A stretch of DNA of 41,679 nt from Apostichopus parvimensis (lineage: Eukaryota; Echinodermata; Holothuroidea; Aspidochirotida; Stichopodidae). This document shows, in pieces, positions 1 through 13,000 of the stretch; the stretch's first letter is position 1; each line of letters begins with the position of its first letter. The position numbers were made by a program, and so were the translations under genes. The stretch is taken from the NCBI GenBank assembly GCA_000934455.1, contig KN882872.1:135048-176726 (forward strand). The letters are read 5' to 3'. The notes below the pieces were generated by a model. That model searched no databases. It was given only the letters and a program-made list of their open reading frames with translations, and was not told where the DNA came from.

Positions 1-100
1 AATGTAAGAGACTGATTTCGGTCAGCTTGCGGCTTTGATAAGCCAATGAGGCTTCTTCGCGAGTTCCTGCTTGCAGGAGGATCTAATATACATACGTACC
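1..100 (+). mobile_element. SINE family A, copy 1 (3' part, cut by window edge)
   Basis: Matches the 3' half of the complete copies: CTGATTTCGGTCAG hairpin, GGCTTTGATAAGCC hairpin, and TTCCTGCTTGCAGGAGGATC, then a short CATACGTAC tail. The tRNA-like head would lie left of the window. Confidence 0.85.
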
Positions 101-935
101 ATTCACTAGTATGTCAGCCAGCCGAGAGAACATGCCATGATCTGATGAAAATCTCAAGGGCTCGGCTTTACTCGAAGCTTTAGGCTGAGAAAGAAGAAGG
201 AACACAATTCAAGCAAAACTATTGACCAAGATTAAAAAAAAAAAAAAGTGGGTCAAAGACAAATGTTTTCTTTTAACTTAGAACTTCAGTACGATTATAT
301 GAATACATGCCCCCCTCCCCCCCCAAGGAATAATAAATAAGTAAAAATAATGTAGTATATAAAATAATAATATAGGTAATAATAAATATAGCTATTATTA
401 AATATAAAATAGGTACCATTTTCAAAGTCAAAAGTTTAACGTTTGGTGTTTCAACTATATCAATATTCAAAATTTTCAGCCTCTGAAGAAGATCCTGCTA
501 GGATTGAAACGTCAGGCCCTCTTACTTTTACACATTCTCTTACACAGGCTCTTTAGTGGATAAGCAGTTTGCTAACAGTTTTGTTTTATTTGTATTTTAA
601 TATACAATACTATTGAGTGTAAGATGTAAATTTTGTTTTTGAAAAAACTAAAATTTACAGGTAGTTTGCAATTAAATTTTACTACTAGTCTCTTTCTGGG
701 CCAACATGAACAACTTAGGGATGAGCCTGGGGTAAAAAAAAAATCACGGAACTTTGCAAAAATTGCGGTATAGGCTCCAGTTTGCGTATGCTACAGTGTG
801 TTAGGATAATAGTTTTTGTCCACGAGGTAGAAAAGAAATCACGGATATTCCGCGAATTCGCGGAAAAAGCTCATGCCTGACAACTGGATCAGAAGATGAA
901 TGAAAAACCCCAGAACGATGTATCTTGTTTCTTAC
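1..935. other. NCAPD2 intron 19 (continues beyond the edge)
   Basis: Holds the SINE end at 1-100 and, at 480-520, GAAGAAGATCCTGCTAGGAT, then TGAAACGTC, a motif seen at 3' ends of several invertebrate retroelements. No further exon could be recognised on the minus strand. Confidence 0.6.
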
Positions 936-1068
936 CTTTCCTGAGCCTCCTAGCTTGAGCAGAACGACACACGTATCTCTCGCCAGAAGAAAGTCCTCGT
1001 CGGCCCTCTCCCCGAGGCCGACTTTGACCAGGACCTCTGTGTTACTATGAACCAGGTTAAGGTCAGCC
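936..1068 (-). CDS. NCAPD2: NCAPD2 exon 19 (last exon in window)
   Basis: Residues 788-832, ending in phase 0. NTEVLVKVGLGERADEDFLL matches the NLDTLVSIGLDEKFPQDYRL segment. Acceptor TATTCAG, donor GTAAGA. No continuation exon is recognisable between here and the left edge. Confidence 0.93.
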
Positions 1069-4000
1069 CTGAATAAAAATGAAAAAGTAATCACGTTAGA
1101 GACCATGGCAACATCGATTTACAAACTCAGAACATATTGTCCCCACCCCTGTCCCCACCCCCCCTTCCTTCAGAAACTAAGTAGCACATCTCCCCCAACT
1201 GACAAAAGAAAACTAGAGCTGAGAAGACTGGTCCTGTATTCTAAAGACACACATACATACCCAGCAGCCATGCCGATGAGCTTCAACGCCGCTCGGGATT
1301 CCCTCTGTCCCATGTCTGGATGTTTGCCGGTAAAGATCTCCCACAGTATCTGGAAGACCTGCTGGGGGAGCTCTTTACTCCTGACAAACTCGCAGATCAG
1401 CTCCTCCAGGGATGTGATTTGGCCGATGGTCGCACCCGACATCAACAACATTAAGTTTCTCACGATGTTCAGGCTCCTCGCTCTGTGTACGACGGAAAAT
1501 GCGAGGTTACTATCATCAAAACTTAATGGAATTATTTAACTTTCTAGAACAGTTTGACAAATTAAAAAGTTTATGACTTTAAGTGAACTAAAGCAAAAAT
1601 TCAAGGTTTTGTTTGACAAGTCACGATCAAGTTTCTTACGATGTTAAGGCTCGTCGCTCTGCGTACACACGAAAGGGATTAATGCAACGTGGCAAATGTC
1701 ATCCAAATTTTGTATTCTTTCGGGAACAGTTTGACAAACTGATGCTTATGTGGACTAAAGCAAAAATTGAAGGTTTAGTTTGACATTGACAAGTCACCAT
1801 CAAGTTTCTCACAATGTTAAGGCTCCTCGCTCTGTGTACACACGAAAGAGATTGATGCAATGTGGGGAATGCCATCCAAATTAGTTAACTTTCTGCAACA
1901 GTTTGACAAATTAAATGTATGTGGACTAAATAATAATTCAAGGTTTTGTTTGACAAGTCACCATCAAGTTTCTTATGATGTTAAGGCTCCTCGCTCTGTG
2001 TACAGACGAAAAAGGTTGATGCAACGGGGAAATATCATCCAACTTAGTTAACTTTCTGGAACAGTTTGACAAATTAAATGTTTATGTGGACTAAAGCAAA
2101 ATACAAGGTTTTTGTTACACTAGTCACCTGAAGGATTCCTAAATTTGTGCAACTTTATGAAATGAAATAAATTGATGCAAAAGTCAGATTCAGTTTTGTC
2201 TATTGCTGAGATACGAAATACTGAAATTGTATCCACTTCTGTTTTATATATATCATCAGCCAAGCTGCATGTACTGGTGAGGAGCCACCTTACCTTTCAG
2301 TGGCACCCTCGGAATTGAGGTAGAGTTGCCTGTATGCTGCCACCACCGCTTCTTTCACTGCCTCCTCTTTGGACCAGACTAACACCATCATCTTCCTCAC
2401 CCCTTCCTGGGAGTTGGTGACGCCGAACTCGAAAGCAGACACAAAGAAGGAGACGGCCTCCAATACGTCGGAATTCGTCTTGGAGACCAGAAGCTGACAG
2501 AGGATAGGTACTGCCTCTTGGACCAGCTTAGCGAAAGTTACACAATCCTGTAGTGTAGGAGAGCGCGACATACATTTGAATCCATCACAGTTCAACCATA
2601 CCATTTTGTAGGAGGGAATATTTACAGCTGAATAAGAGCACAGGTAGGAAAAGAGTTATCCATGGACCAAGTCTGACATAAATTTCTGACAGGCCTCGAT
2701 AAGGTTTTAGAGGCCTCTGGAGCCTTAAAATATCAGAGCGATGCCTATCTCAAACCAAAAATCAAGTCAGAGGGCTGTCTTAAGGGAGAAGGTCAACCCA
2801 TACCTGTGCTGCATATGATCTGAATGTTTGACATCCTGATACAGTATAATCCCGCCAAACCCTGACTTCTTCAATGACTTGTGACATGTCTTGTAGCTCA
2901 ATATGTTTGGATTTTTTTTATTTATTGTATACCTGTTTTTTTTTTTCAGTTTACCATGGAAACCATAATGATATGAGTCCTTTATTAGTCATCATACTTT
3001 CTAAAACTCTCATTTTCAGAAGCGACATGACCAAAATGATTGTCGAATGGATTAAAGTCACAACTTCTAGACATACCTGCAGATATTGGACTAAAACTTG
3101 TTGTTTGGTGACCTCGGTAACGGATATGTTTTCCACTTCCGTGTTGGTATTTCCAGTCAACCCTGCCTCGGCCAATCTCTGTAAGCTCTCTATATCCAAG
3201 TCTTGCAATTCACCCGTTGACTTATTCTCACCTGAAAACAAACAAACAGAAAATAACGTTAAGAGAGAAAAAACAGGAAGACAAAAAAAAAAAATAATAA
3301 AGAAAAGAAGAATCAATATCTTTTCCCTAACTCAAGATATGGAGTGTTAGCTCAGTGGTTAACGCCGGTGCCTTCCAATCATAAGGTCATCGGTTCGAGT
3401 CACTCCAAGATTAATGTATGTCGTCCAGTTACAGAGTTGTTGACAATTGACAATTCATAATCATGGACGTTAAATATGAATCTAAGAGACTGACTTCATC
3501 AGCTTGTGACTTTGATAAGCCGATGAGGCTTCTTCGCGAGTTCCTGCTTGTAGGAGGATCTAAAAAACATACAAATACATACATATGGTTGAGGGAATAT
3601 TACCTTTTTTGATTGGCCAAAATTCTCCCTTACCCCAGAAAAAAAACCACTGTACATCATTTGTAATGTCATCACGGCAGAGTTTTGTCAAAGCCTTTAT
3701 GTTCCTATATTTAATCTTTTTCTGATTTTGTCAATGTCTGCTCAAATTGTCAAATATTGTTTCTCCTCAGTTTGAAGTCAATCAAGATGCAACTTGTTTG
3801 TAAGAAAATCATTTCTGTTAGTAGATGAATGTTCTGTATCATGATGACATCATTCGCTCTACTGTTGCCAGATACATTATTCATGAAATTTCACAACATT
3901 TTAAATATTTGTATCTTTCCACGATACACACTCATATAATAACGACCATTTGGCTTCGACTAAAAATGTGACAGAACATTCCCGAACATATTTTGGTAAA

Positions 4001-7000
4001 CTGTCGACAAGAGCCACCGAATTATACCTTTTAACAAATGATAAAAGATGCGATTTACCGGTATAAATAACTTTCAGAATTCTGAACATCTCTTTAAGAT
4101 CCCCTTCTGAATCAGTGTCATCTTCCACGTCTTGCTCATCAGAACTGAAAATAAAAAAACAAAAAATATGTCAAGGAATTGGATTTCTTCAACTTTTGAC
4201 AAGATAATGATTTTAATTGAGAAAAAATAAGAACGAAGCAAAAGTTCTTCGAAAAAAGCTCTACCAAATAAAAACCTGGGCATTTTTTTGTTATTAGAGT
4301 GCTACACTGGCAAATTTTCTTTTTTAAGTGCACAAAGATTAATAAATATCATGTCATTTTCTACACCTCCCTCTGAGGGGCTAAAACTTGTTACTGGCAG
4401 AATATTACCTTATAATAATGCAATAGGACAAAACAAAACAACCATTAGAGTAGTTTGCTTGGTTTAGTTTGGTGGGGGGGGGGGGGGAGGAGGGGCAGTG
4501 GGAACAATATTTGCTACCATAATAAAGTACATAGAACAGCTGCTAGTCCTGATAGTAGTCAATTGCAGCCTGAGGTATAGCATTTGGGACTTGACGACTT
4601 TTTAGAGCTCTTTGTCAATAGAATTGAGTGGCTTTAGGATGTATTGCAACAGTGGGCAGAAAACATACCTGTTTCTCGTTGGCACTTGAGCAAAAACTCC
4701 CTCTTCAGCCCAGCATTCACGAGCAGCTTTGAGAAGTTGAACAGCTTTTAGCAAGCTGAACTCTGTCAGGTAGGTCCTAATCTCATTGGTGACACTAGAA
4801 ACAGAGAATTTATACAGACATAACAACAACAAAAAATCATGTTTGGTTCGTTATTTTTATCATTCAGAATGATACATACCAAGTGCACTTTTAACCGAAA
4901 ATAAATTTTGTCAATATTTTTTTACGGACTCAACCAGTGTGTTATTCCTAATAAACATCACTTCATGCATCCTTCATTACAGTAATAGTTATAATGCAAT
5001 GTTCTGATTCGAAGAGTGAAACCTGCATCTCCGAACACGAGCCACTCTGATACTGTGAGAAATTCTTCAGTTTTACGGAATAGTGAATGATCAACTTCTT
5101 CCCGCAAATATGATCACATCTATGAAATAATGATTATTTTCAAACAAAAACCTGCTTTTATTTATAAACTTGAAAATAATCAACTTTCTGTTACTATCAC
5201 CTCTCGAGACTCCTGTCCTCGGATATTTCCATGGCCTGAGAAGACTTGTCGTGATCCTCGTCATGTTCCGTTTCGGCTAAAATCTTCTCCAACTCCTCTT
5301 CGATGTTCTTCCACTGAACTAATTTCTCTTCCGTTAACCCTGAGGACGTGAACGACAAAATGAACAAGAAGGTTTATTTTCAGAAAGATATTTCATATTT
5401 GGCTGGTCGAAAGCAAAACTTTTTTGAACTACGACACCTTCTGACATCATGTTTAATCCAAAGGATATGAATTGGAGTGTTAGCTCAGTGGATAATGCCG
5501 GTGCCTTTCAATCATCAGGTCCAGAGTTCGAGTCACTCCAAGATTAATGTATGTCGTCCAGTTACAGAGTTGTTGAAAATTGACAATTCATAATCATGGA
5601 CATTAAATATGAATCTAAGAGACTGACTTTGGTCAGCTTGCGGCTTTGATAAGCCAATGATGGCTTCTCCGCGAGTTCCTGCTTGCAGGAGGATCTAATA
5701 TACATACAATATGTCTAATGGCAAAAATATCCAAGTGCCTCTCTTTTCCTTTTCTACAGCCAAAGCAGCGACATCTGCTGGCCTTTTAGCCAGTAGATAA
5801 CCTGAATTTCAAGGCCTGCTTTACCATGTATGGTCTGACAAAAATCTGACGTATTACAAGATCATCAAAATGAAAGGTTTCAGCCTGAAAATTAGATATG
5901 TTGGCATGCACGTACCGTTAACCTCTGCTGTTTGAGGCATCAGAGCTGAGAGCTTCTCCTTTTCCTTCTCAAGACTTGCCTCAAGCTCAGAGACAGGGAG
6001 CTAAAAGATATCAAATCACAGGAAATCAAAATAATAGTGTTTTCACTTATTTTGAAGTTAAAAACTTCTTTGAAACATTCTTCTTTAGTAGTTTATTGAA
6101 ATTGAATAACATTTTGCTATACCTCTCCCCCCCCCCCCCCCCGTCCCTATACTCATTTTTGTCGCTTTTTATGGCCCAAATATATCTGGTCATCATTTTC
6201 AGACAAATGATTATAATGAAATGATTTACCTGTTCCTATACTGTACTCTGAGACTAATGCCTTGAAGAATCAGTCTACACAATGGACAGAAATATCAATT
6301 TTGTGTCAATTCTGTAAATACCTTTGTGATTAAATTCCTTTATTAATTTGCATTATTGACAGGGGTACAACTCCGCCAATGTAACATCTGGCATCACATT
6401 ACACCCTGCCCCCAACACACACACCCTTATATGACATATTGTTGGTCCTGGAAACATTTTTACGTTACTGTGCCCTTTTTGAAGTCTTCAGTTTTCCCTT
6501 AAATATATCATGAAGATGAGGAGAATAAATGATTTTTATCCCATATTTCCCAAGGTCCCCTTATTGACCCCGGCCCCTGGATCGGTAGTACCCTGATCCT
6601 TTCATTCCTCCTTCCCCTCAGAAAGTCACCGTACAATTTTAAAGAACATGTTCATTTCAGAGTGAAATAACAACGACAAACCTTTGCCGCAAATGGATTG
6701 CTGGTCAAAAGAGCCGTCAATAGCTGGATGGCGGCCCTGCGGACCAAACTAGACTTATCGTGAAGCCTCCCTACGGTGAGTTCCAGCACGGCTTGCTGTC
6801 TAGTGAGGGGAATGGCCCGGTGTTGGCAAAGGTTCAGCCACACCTGTAGCGACCTGCTGCGACAGAAGGCGTTCACGTCGTGAATGTGATCCTGTGGAGG
6901 GTTGAGGTGAGGACCTTAGATTCTTATCAGATTTTGAACAAGTTCTTACTTCACTAACCTCACCCAGGTTGAGATATATGTAAGTAAATGTATGAATATA

Positions 7001-10000
7001 TGATAGCCGATTGGGAAATTAAAAAAACAAACTGGAAAACATGAAAGAAATATTTGGCTACAAAGGTCATTGAACCAGCAACCTCGGGGTCATGGACCAC
7101 AGGGTTACAATTATTGTACTCCACAGAGCTATCCTGCCCCTCTTTGGGGACAATCATTCATTGGCCGGTTTTTGGGGGGGCTAGCTGGGGGAGCCGATCA
7201 GAAGCTGACATATCTTGTAACCATTAATTACAACCCAATTCCATTTCCATACAACCCAGATGGCGACAGTTGAATAAATTCCAAGATGAAATTTCAACAC
7301 TTTATGCAGCTAAATATGAAAAAGAATATGAACAATGCTTTAAAAAAATAGCTTGGAAATTACAAAACAAATTGGTCAAAGAGCAAAGGAACTGGGTTAT
7401 AATGAAAAAGATACAGAGCATATATATACACAGAGCTATGTAAATGTTAGAGGTGCCTAATGTTTGTGTACGTACCCGAGTACCCAACCCTCAATGTTTG
7501 CAGGACCATGGTATTTCATCATGCTGTGATAGGACCTATATTATCTTTATATTGACAGGTCAACTTTTCATTCAACTGATACAATCTTATTAGTTTCAAA
7601 CAAAGCTAACTATCAGTGCATGTACGTGGGGTATTCGATGGATCTTGATGGCAAATATTTGGTTTCATTTCAACAAAATTAAGTGCAAAGGAAGCTTCAC
7701 AGACCTGGTTTTCAAACTTGGTGCTTGGTGACCCTAATGTTAACCCTGATCATCTTTGCAACCCCCTTTGACTAATGTTGTGGCCTGGCAAAGGGGCCTA
7801 TATGGGGAGGAGGTTACCCCCCCCCCCCTAACATTTGAGAAAACTATCTATGATAATCAGTCTTGGTTGCAAGATGGTGTTTTATTTTGCACCTTTTGAC
7901 ATAATTAAGTTCAAACTTTGCCACTTTATTTCCTGCAAAATTTGGGCAGTTTTTTTCTTCTAAATATTTGGCCATCAATCAAAAAAAAATTTGGCGACAC
8001 TAATAGAGGTCCTGACCCCCAGTTGGAATACCCAGGCTTTACAGGGACATTTCAATGGGGATATTTTTACCTCCAGTTTATCAAGTAGCTTGTCTCGTGT
8101 AGTTCTGGCTTTCTCGTTCAAACCTTCGCCGCTCAGCACTTTACAGACGATGTTCCCCATGGCTGTCAGGATACCATTCCTCATGGTATAGGACTGATTA
8201 ATATAAAGATTAATTGAAAATGTTAGTAAATGAGTTCTTCTTTTCTTATTTTGTTCATTTAAAAATACTCATTATTCCTTGAATTTCCAAACACTTTCAT
8301 AAATTATTGCATAACTACTTTTCAATGACAAGCAAATTATTCCATACCCCGATAAGGGTTACTTACAAAGATGACAGTCTTTCAATCAACCCCCCCCTTT
8401 TAATTTGAGTTGAACTTTTATATCTATATAATAAGATAAAACGAATAACTGTGATATTCAGCAATGGAATGAAAATATTGTTAATGTTTCTTTGTACTGT
8501 GACTAGAAATATTTCAGATAAAGCAAGACTTAACTATCCTACTTATCTGTTAGTCTGTTAGTTTTCTAAACACATTTTCCTCCTCCCCTCTACTGGTCAT
8601 CTCTGAATTCGCTGCCTCTCTTCAAGTAATTGTCCCCCCCCCTCCCAAAGGGCTCCCTGGCTCTTGTCTAATTATTATTATTATTATACCTCTCCATCCA
8701 GATGAGTAAGTAAGAGACTCATGCTGGGTAGGACATATTTGCCCCACCCCCTGACTATCCCTCCCTCCCAAAGGGCTCCCTGCCTCTTGTCTAATTATTA
8801 TTATACCTCTCCATCCAGATGAGTAAGTAAGAGACTCATGCTGGGTAGGATCGTATCTGGAATAAGATCTGACAGCTCTGAGATGAACCCGGCGTAGCCT
8901 CTGGTACCACTGTTGTCCCGGGCAAGGTCTTGTTGATCCATCCTGCCCAATTCCCTGACGAAACAGAAACAAACAAACCAAGGATTAACCTCCAAAGGAT
9001 CAGATTAAGTGTATATATAGATATAGATACACATAAATATGTAGATATATATATATACACACTCATATATATATAAATATATATATATATATACACATAT
9101 ATATAGATAAATAGATATATATATAAATAGATAAATGGATAGGACCTATGTAAATAGCTGCATGGAAAATATGATAGGGTTCTGTGGCGAAAATGTTTGA
9201 AAGACATGCTTCACACCTCGGAAAAAAAAGCATGCAGAAGTCTCACAAAGTGTAATACAGCATGAGTGAATTTTGTCCAAGGTAAAAAAGTTGCCAAGAG
9301 AGAAAAATAACGAAAGTTACAGTATTTCATGGGTGAGGCAAATGTGTTGACCTCGCACACACTGCACGAGCTGCCAGTTAAAGTTACGATGACTAGAGCA
9401 AAGATGTGCTTGAGCTTGATCAGAATTCAAACCAGGCACCTCACGGTTACAAAGCCCTGCGCTCTACCAAATAATCTCTTTAGCCAGGTGGTGCCATTCA
9501 GATACTATGTGCCTAAGGGTCACACCCAGGGTTCAAACTACATTTTTAAAACAGAAAAAACACAGAGAGCGGTAGAAAAAGGGTTTTTAAGACAAAAATT
9601 TGCCTTTTTAGAGTATAATAAATGCAACTGAATGATGAAAAAATGACTGGGACATTACAAAAGGAATGAAAAGTTTGACCACTAGGAACAGGATTCAAAA
9701 CTATTGCGGTTAACCCTGAGGTCAACGGTTCACATCCTGTTATAACCAACTTTTTTTTGTTCTTTCATGTGTTTTTTTTATTATAAATTTCCAGTTTGTT
9801 TTCCATTGTTCATTTACTTATAAGTCAATATTACAAATGGGAACAATGTGACAGACAGTACAGTAGATCAGGTTCACCATTGTAAATAAATTTTGATCGA
9901 AATTTTCTAAACACCGCCTCTAGCCTACTTAACCTTACACCTACCTGATGATTTCTCCCACAATGCTCTTGACACCAAAGACATCAACGATGGTTTGGAT

Positions 10001-13000
10001 GGCCTGGGCAAGAGGAACAGTCAGATGCTCAAAATGTTGGAGGAGTAGCAAGAGCTTAACGCTTGCACCTACGATGAAAATCAAAATGTAAACAGACATG
10101 AAAGAGAGATCCGGTTACATACGCAGGGATGTGCCCACGCTGGGCGGCCCCGCCCAGCACTAAAAATTACCGCCCAGCACTGTCTTAAAAATCGTGAATC
10201 CCACCCAGCACTATTTTCATCTAAAATCCCGACATTCCTAACAATATATTCAACATAAATTGAAAAAGAAATTAAAAAATGTAAATTGTCAGCAAAACTA
10301 GTACTTGTGTATGCGCTTAAAAAGCTACACAAGTGCCAGCATTTGGCATCTGAGCACCTTCAAAAATCGTATACCCAGCACTCAGGAAATCCTGGGCACA
10401 TCCCTGCATAAGGATAAAACAAATTGTGATTTGCCCTGGTAGTCACAGACCCTGTGCATATTCCTGCTCTTGCCAATGAGTTTGTTTGCTCTTTAAAGAA
10501 CTTCCCTGTCATTAAAATGACTGGTTATAATGATTCATTCATGGTTGGTACTTACTCAGACCGTGGTTGTACCGTTTCACCAGGATGGCAATGACGTGTA
10601 CCAGGTTATCCTTCGTGACCTTGTTCTTCATCACCTCTGGGGTTTCCAGCATCTTATAACAACTCCCACTGACAAGACTAATACAAGGGAGGAAAAAGGA
10701 AAGCTTTGTCATTCCCAACACTTGGCACCAAAAATTTAAATTTGGAGGTTTAGTCTTATACAAGGCCAAGCTCTTCTCACACTATGTTACAGCATTAAAC
10801 TCCTGGTCGTTGGTGACTTGTCACACCCACGCAACCAAGTGTGCACAGTTCAAACATCTGTTGCCAGGGTACTGCAGTAAGCCACATCTTATGTGTCCCC
10901 TAGGATGCACTATATTTACAAGTTACCTCACAGGTCCATACACATGTGGAGAGAGTCAATGGAGATAAAGTGCCTTGCACAAGAACACAACATTATGATT
11001 TGGCTTGAACTGCATAATAAAAGACATGTCAATTCCTCACTTGACAAATTCTTCTTCCACGACAGGTGGGTCCCACAGCCTCCTTATCTCTGTCTGTAGA
11101 ATTTTAACCATGGCCTCTAAGTAGTTGGCCCTTTCGGCTTCCCAGTCCATTTCTCCAGAGATGGTTTTCTTCTTCTTGCGGCTCTGTTTGGTGAGAGAGC
11201 AAACCAACTTGAAGTTAGCGTTCTTACCCAATGGCAGAGCATGGGTTGAAGTACAGTATAGGTGGTCAAGGGTTGCTACGTATTGACTTGGGCTACTGCA
11301 TGTGTAGGGACGAGTACTGGGTACTGTACAAATGACCCAGGAATGTAATGGTCAAGTAAAAGCAAAAAAAAAAAAAACAGCATTCCTCAAAATGCTCATT
11401 TCTTCGGGTTAGTATCAAACAAAGCTCTTCTTTGTATGCTGTGAAATGCTACTTTAGTGTATTACTGATCATGAAACTACTGTATTTGTTAATCTTGTAC
11501 ATACTGTACAAAATGTATCCTGATTGCAGTTCAAATACCAGATAAATGACTCCCACCGAAAAAAAAGTAGCTAAATTATATGCTGTGATTTAGGGTAATG
11601 TAAAGACTTCAGAACTTAAAATGCTAGCTTTCAATATTACTGTAACACGTCCTCATTTGAAATTTGCATTGACAGACATGTTTCAGTACATGTATCAAAT
11701 CTATTAAACCACTGCAATAAAATTTAAAAAATTAAAATTAAAAAAAAGATTGAAACCAAAACAAAACAAACATATTGCAACTTACTCGTTTAGATATGGC
11801 CATATCGACAGAAGGTCGACCGGCTTCTGTCTCGAATGCATCTGCCAGCTGACAGAGAAGGTAAACCACCATTTTGATCTCATTCCTCTTAACATTCTTC
11901 TCTGGAGCGTCCATGTCACCTTCCTCCAGAAACGTGGAGAGTCCTGAAGTCAGGCTTCTCACAGCTGATGCAATAAAAAAACATCAAGATAAGGAACAGT
12001 ATTGGATGAAAAAATACTATCCAAACTTGCAAAATGCTATCGAAAATGGAAAATTTGCTATGCAAAATGGACAAATTGCTATGTAAAATAGAAAAATGTT
12101 ATAAATGCAAAATGGACAAATTGCTATGCAAGTGTAAAGATGTGTTGTATATGTAACAGGTTATTGCACAAAGGAACTAAGTTAATTTATTAGAGAGCTT
12201 TAAAAACTGCTAAACAATATCAGAACATCAAACAATGCCCTGGAAGGACATCATCTGTATTTCAATAGAGGCAACCTGTGTGTTTGAAGATGTCTAGAAT
12301 ATTCATCCACCACCAAACTGGTCACAAGAAAAAAATGCCAAATTTATGTATCCTTGAAAGCTGATGAATATTTTCAACAACATTGGCTAAATTGTGTATA
12401 GTAACTTTGTAGGTATTTAGTTGGCAGTTCAGTGAATTTACATAAATGCTCTTACCGGTCATCAAAATGTCCCATGCTTCCTCTCGAAATTCCGATCCTA
12501 GATGTCCAAAGTTCCTGAAAATTGGCAAGATACACAATTTATTACAATTATTCAAAACCTACTGTACAGTGCATGAAAGTGTAGCAGTATATCTACACAA
12601 TAAATATTCAATAAAATCAATGCCACTTACACAACCTATGTATCAATAAATCTTTCCGTAAAGCTGATGCACAAAACGTGCCCTGTACGCAGATTCAAAA
12701 AACCTATTATTGCGGATCATGGAACCCTTTTTGCAATCATAAATGATAACTTAACCAATGAGAATTGCATAAGGAAATACATTAAGCTTTGGAGAGTTTG
12801 TTAGTAAGTAAGGTGAACTGTACTTGTGACAGGATATTTCATTAGAACACAGCCGAACAATTTGCATGCAGATGTTTCTGATATTTTAGTTCCCATAATG
12901 AAATATTTCCAGTTTTGTTCATGGAATGTGGCTCATCCTAAATTGTTTGCAGTGTGCAGATTGTGGCTTGCAAGATCAATTTTACAATTTTTTGTCCACT

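Noticed and set aside
273-470. 65-codon minus-strand frame as a further NCAPD2 exon
   Set aside because: Low-complexity Ile/Tyr/Leu translation of AT-rich DNA; nothing like the expected NCAPD2 continuation.
1105-1539. 144-codon plus-strand frame
   Set aside because: Antisense shadow of NCAPD2 exon 18, whose minus-strand frame matches the family.
3341-3412. A tRNA gene with A and B boxes
   Set aside because: The same head is attached to the same body and tail in several copies and its anticodon arm is irregular, so it is a SINE head.
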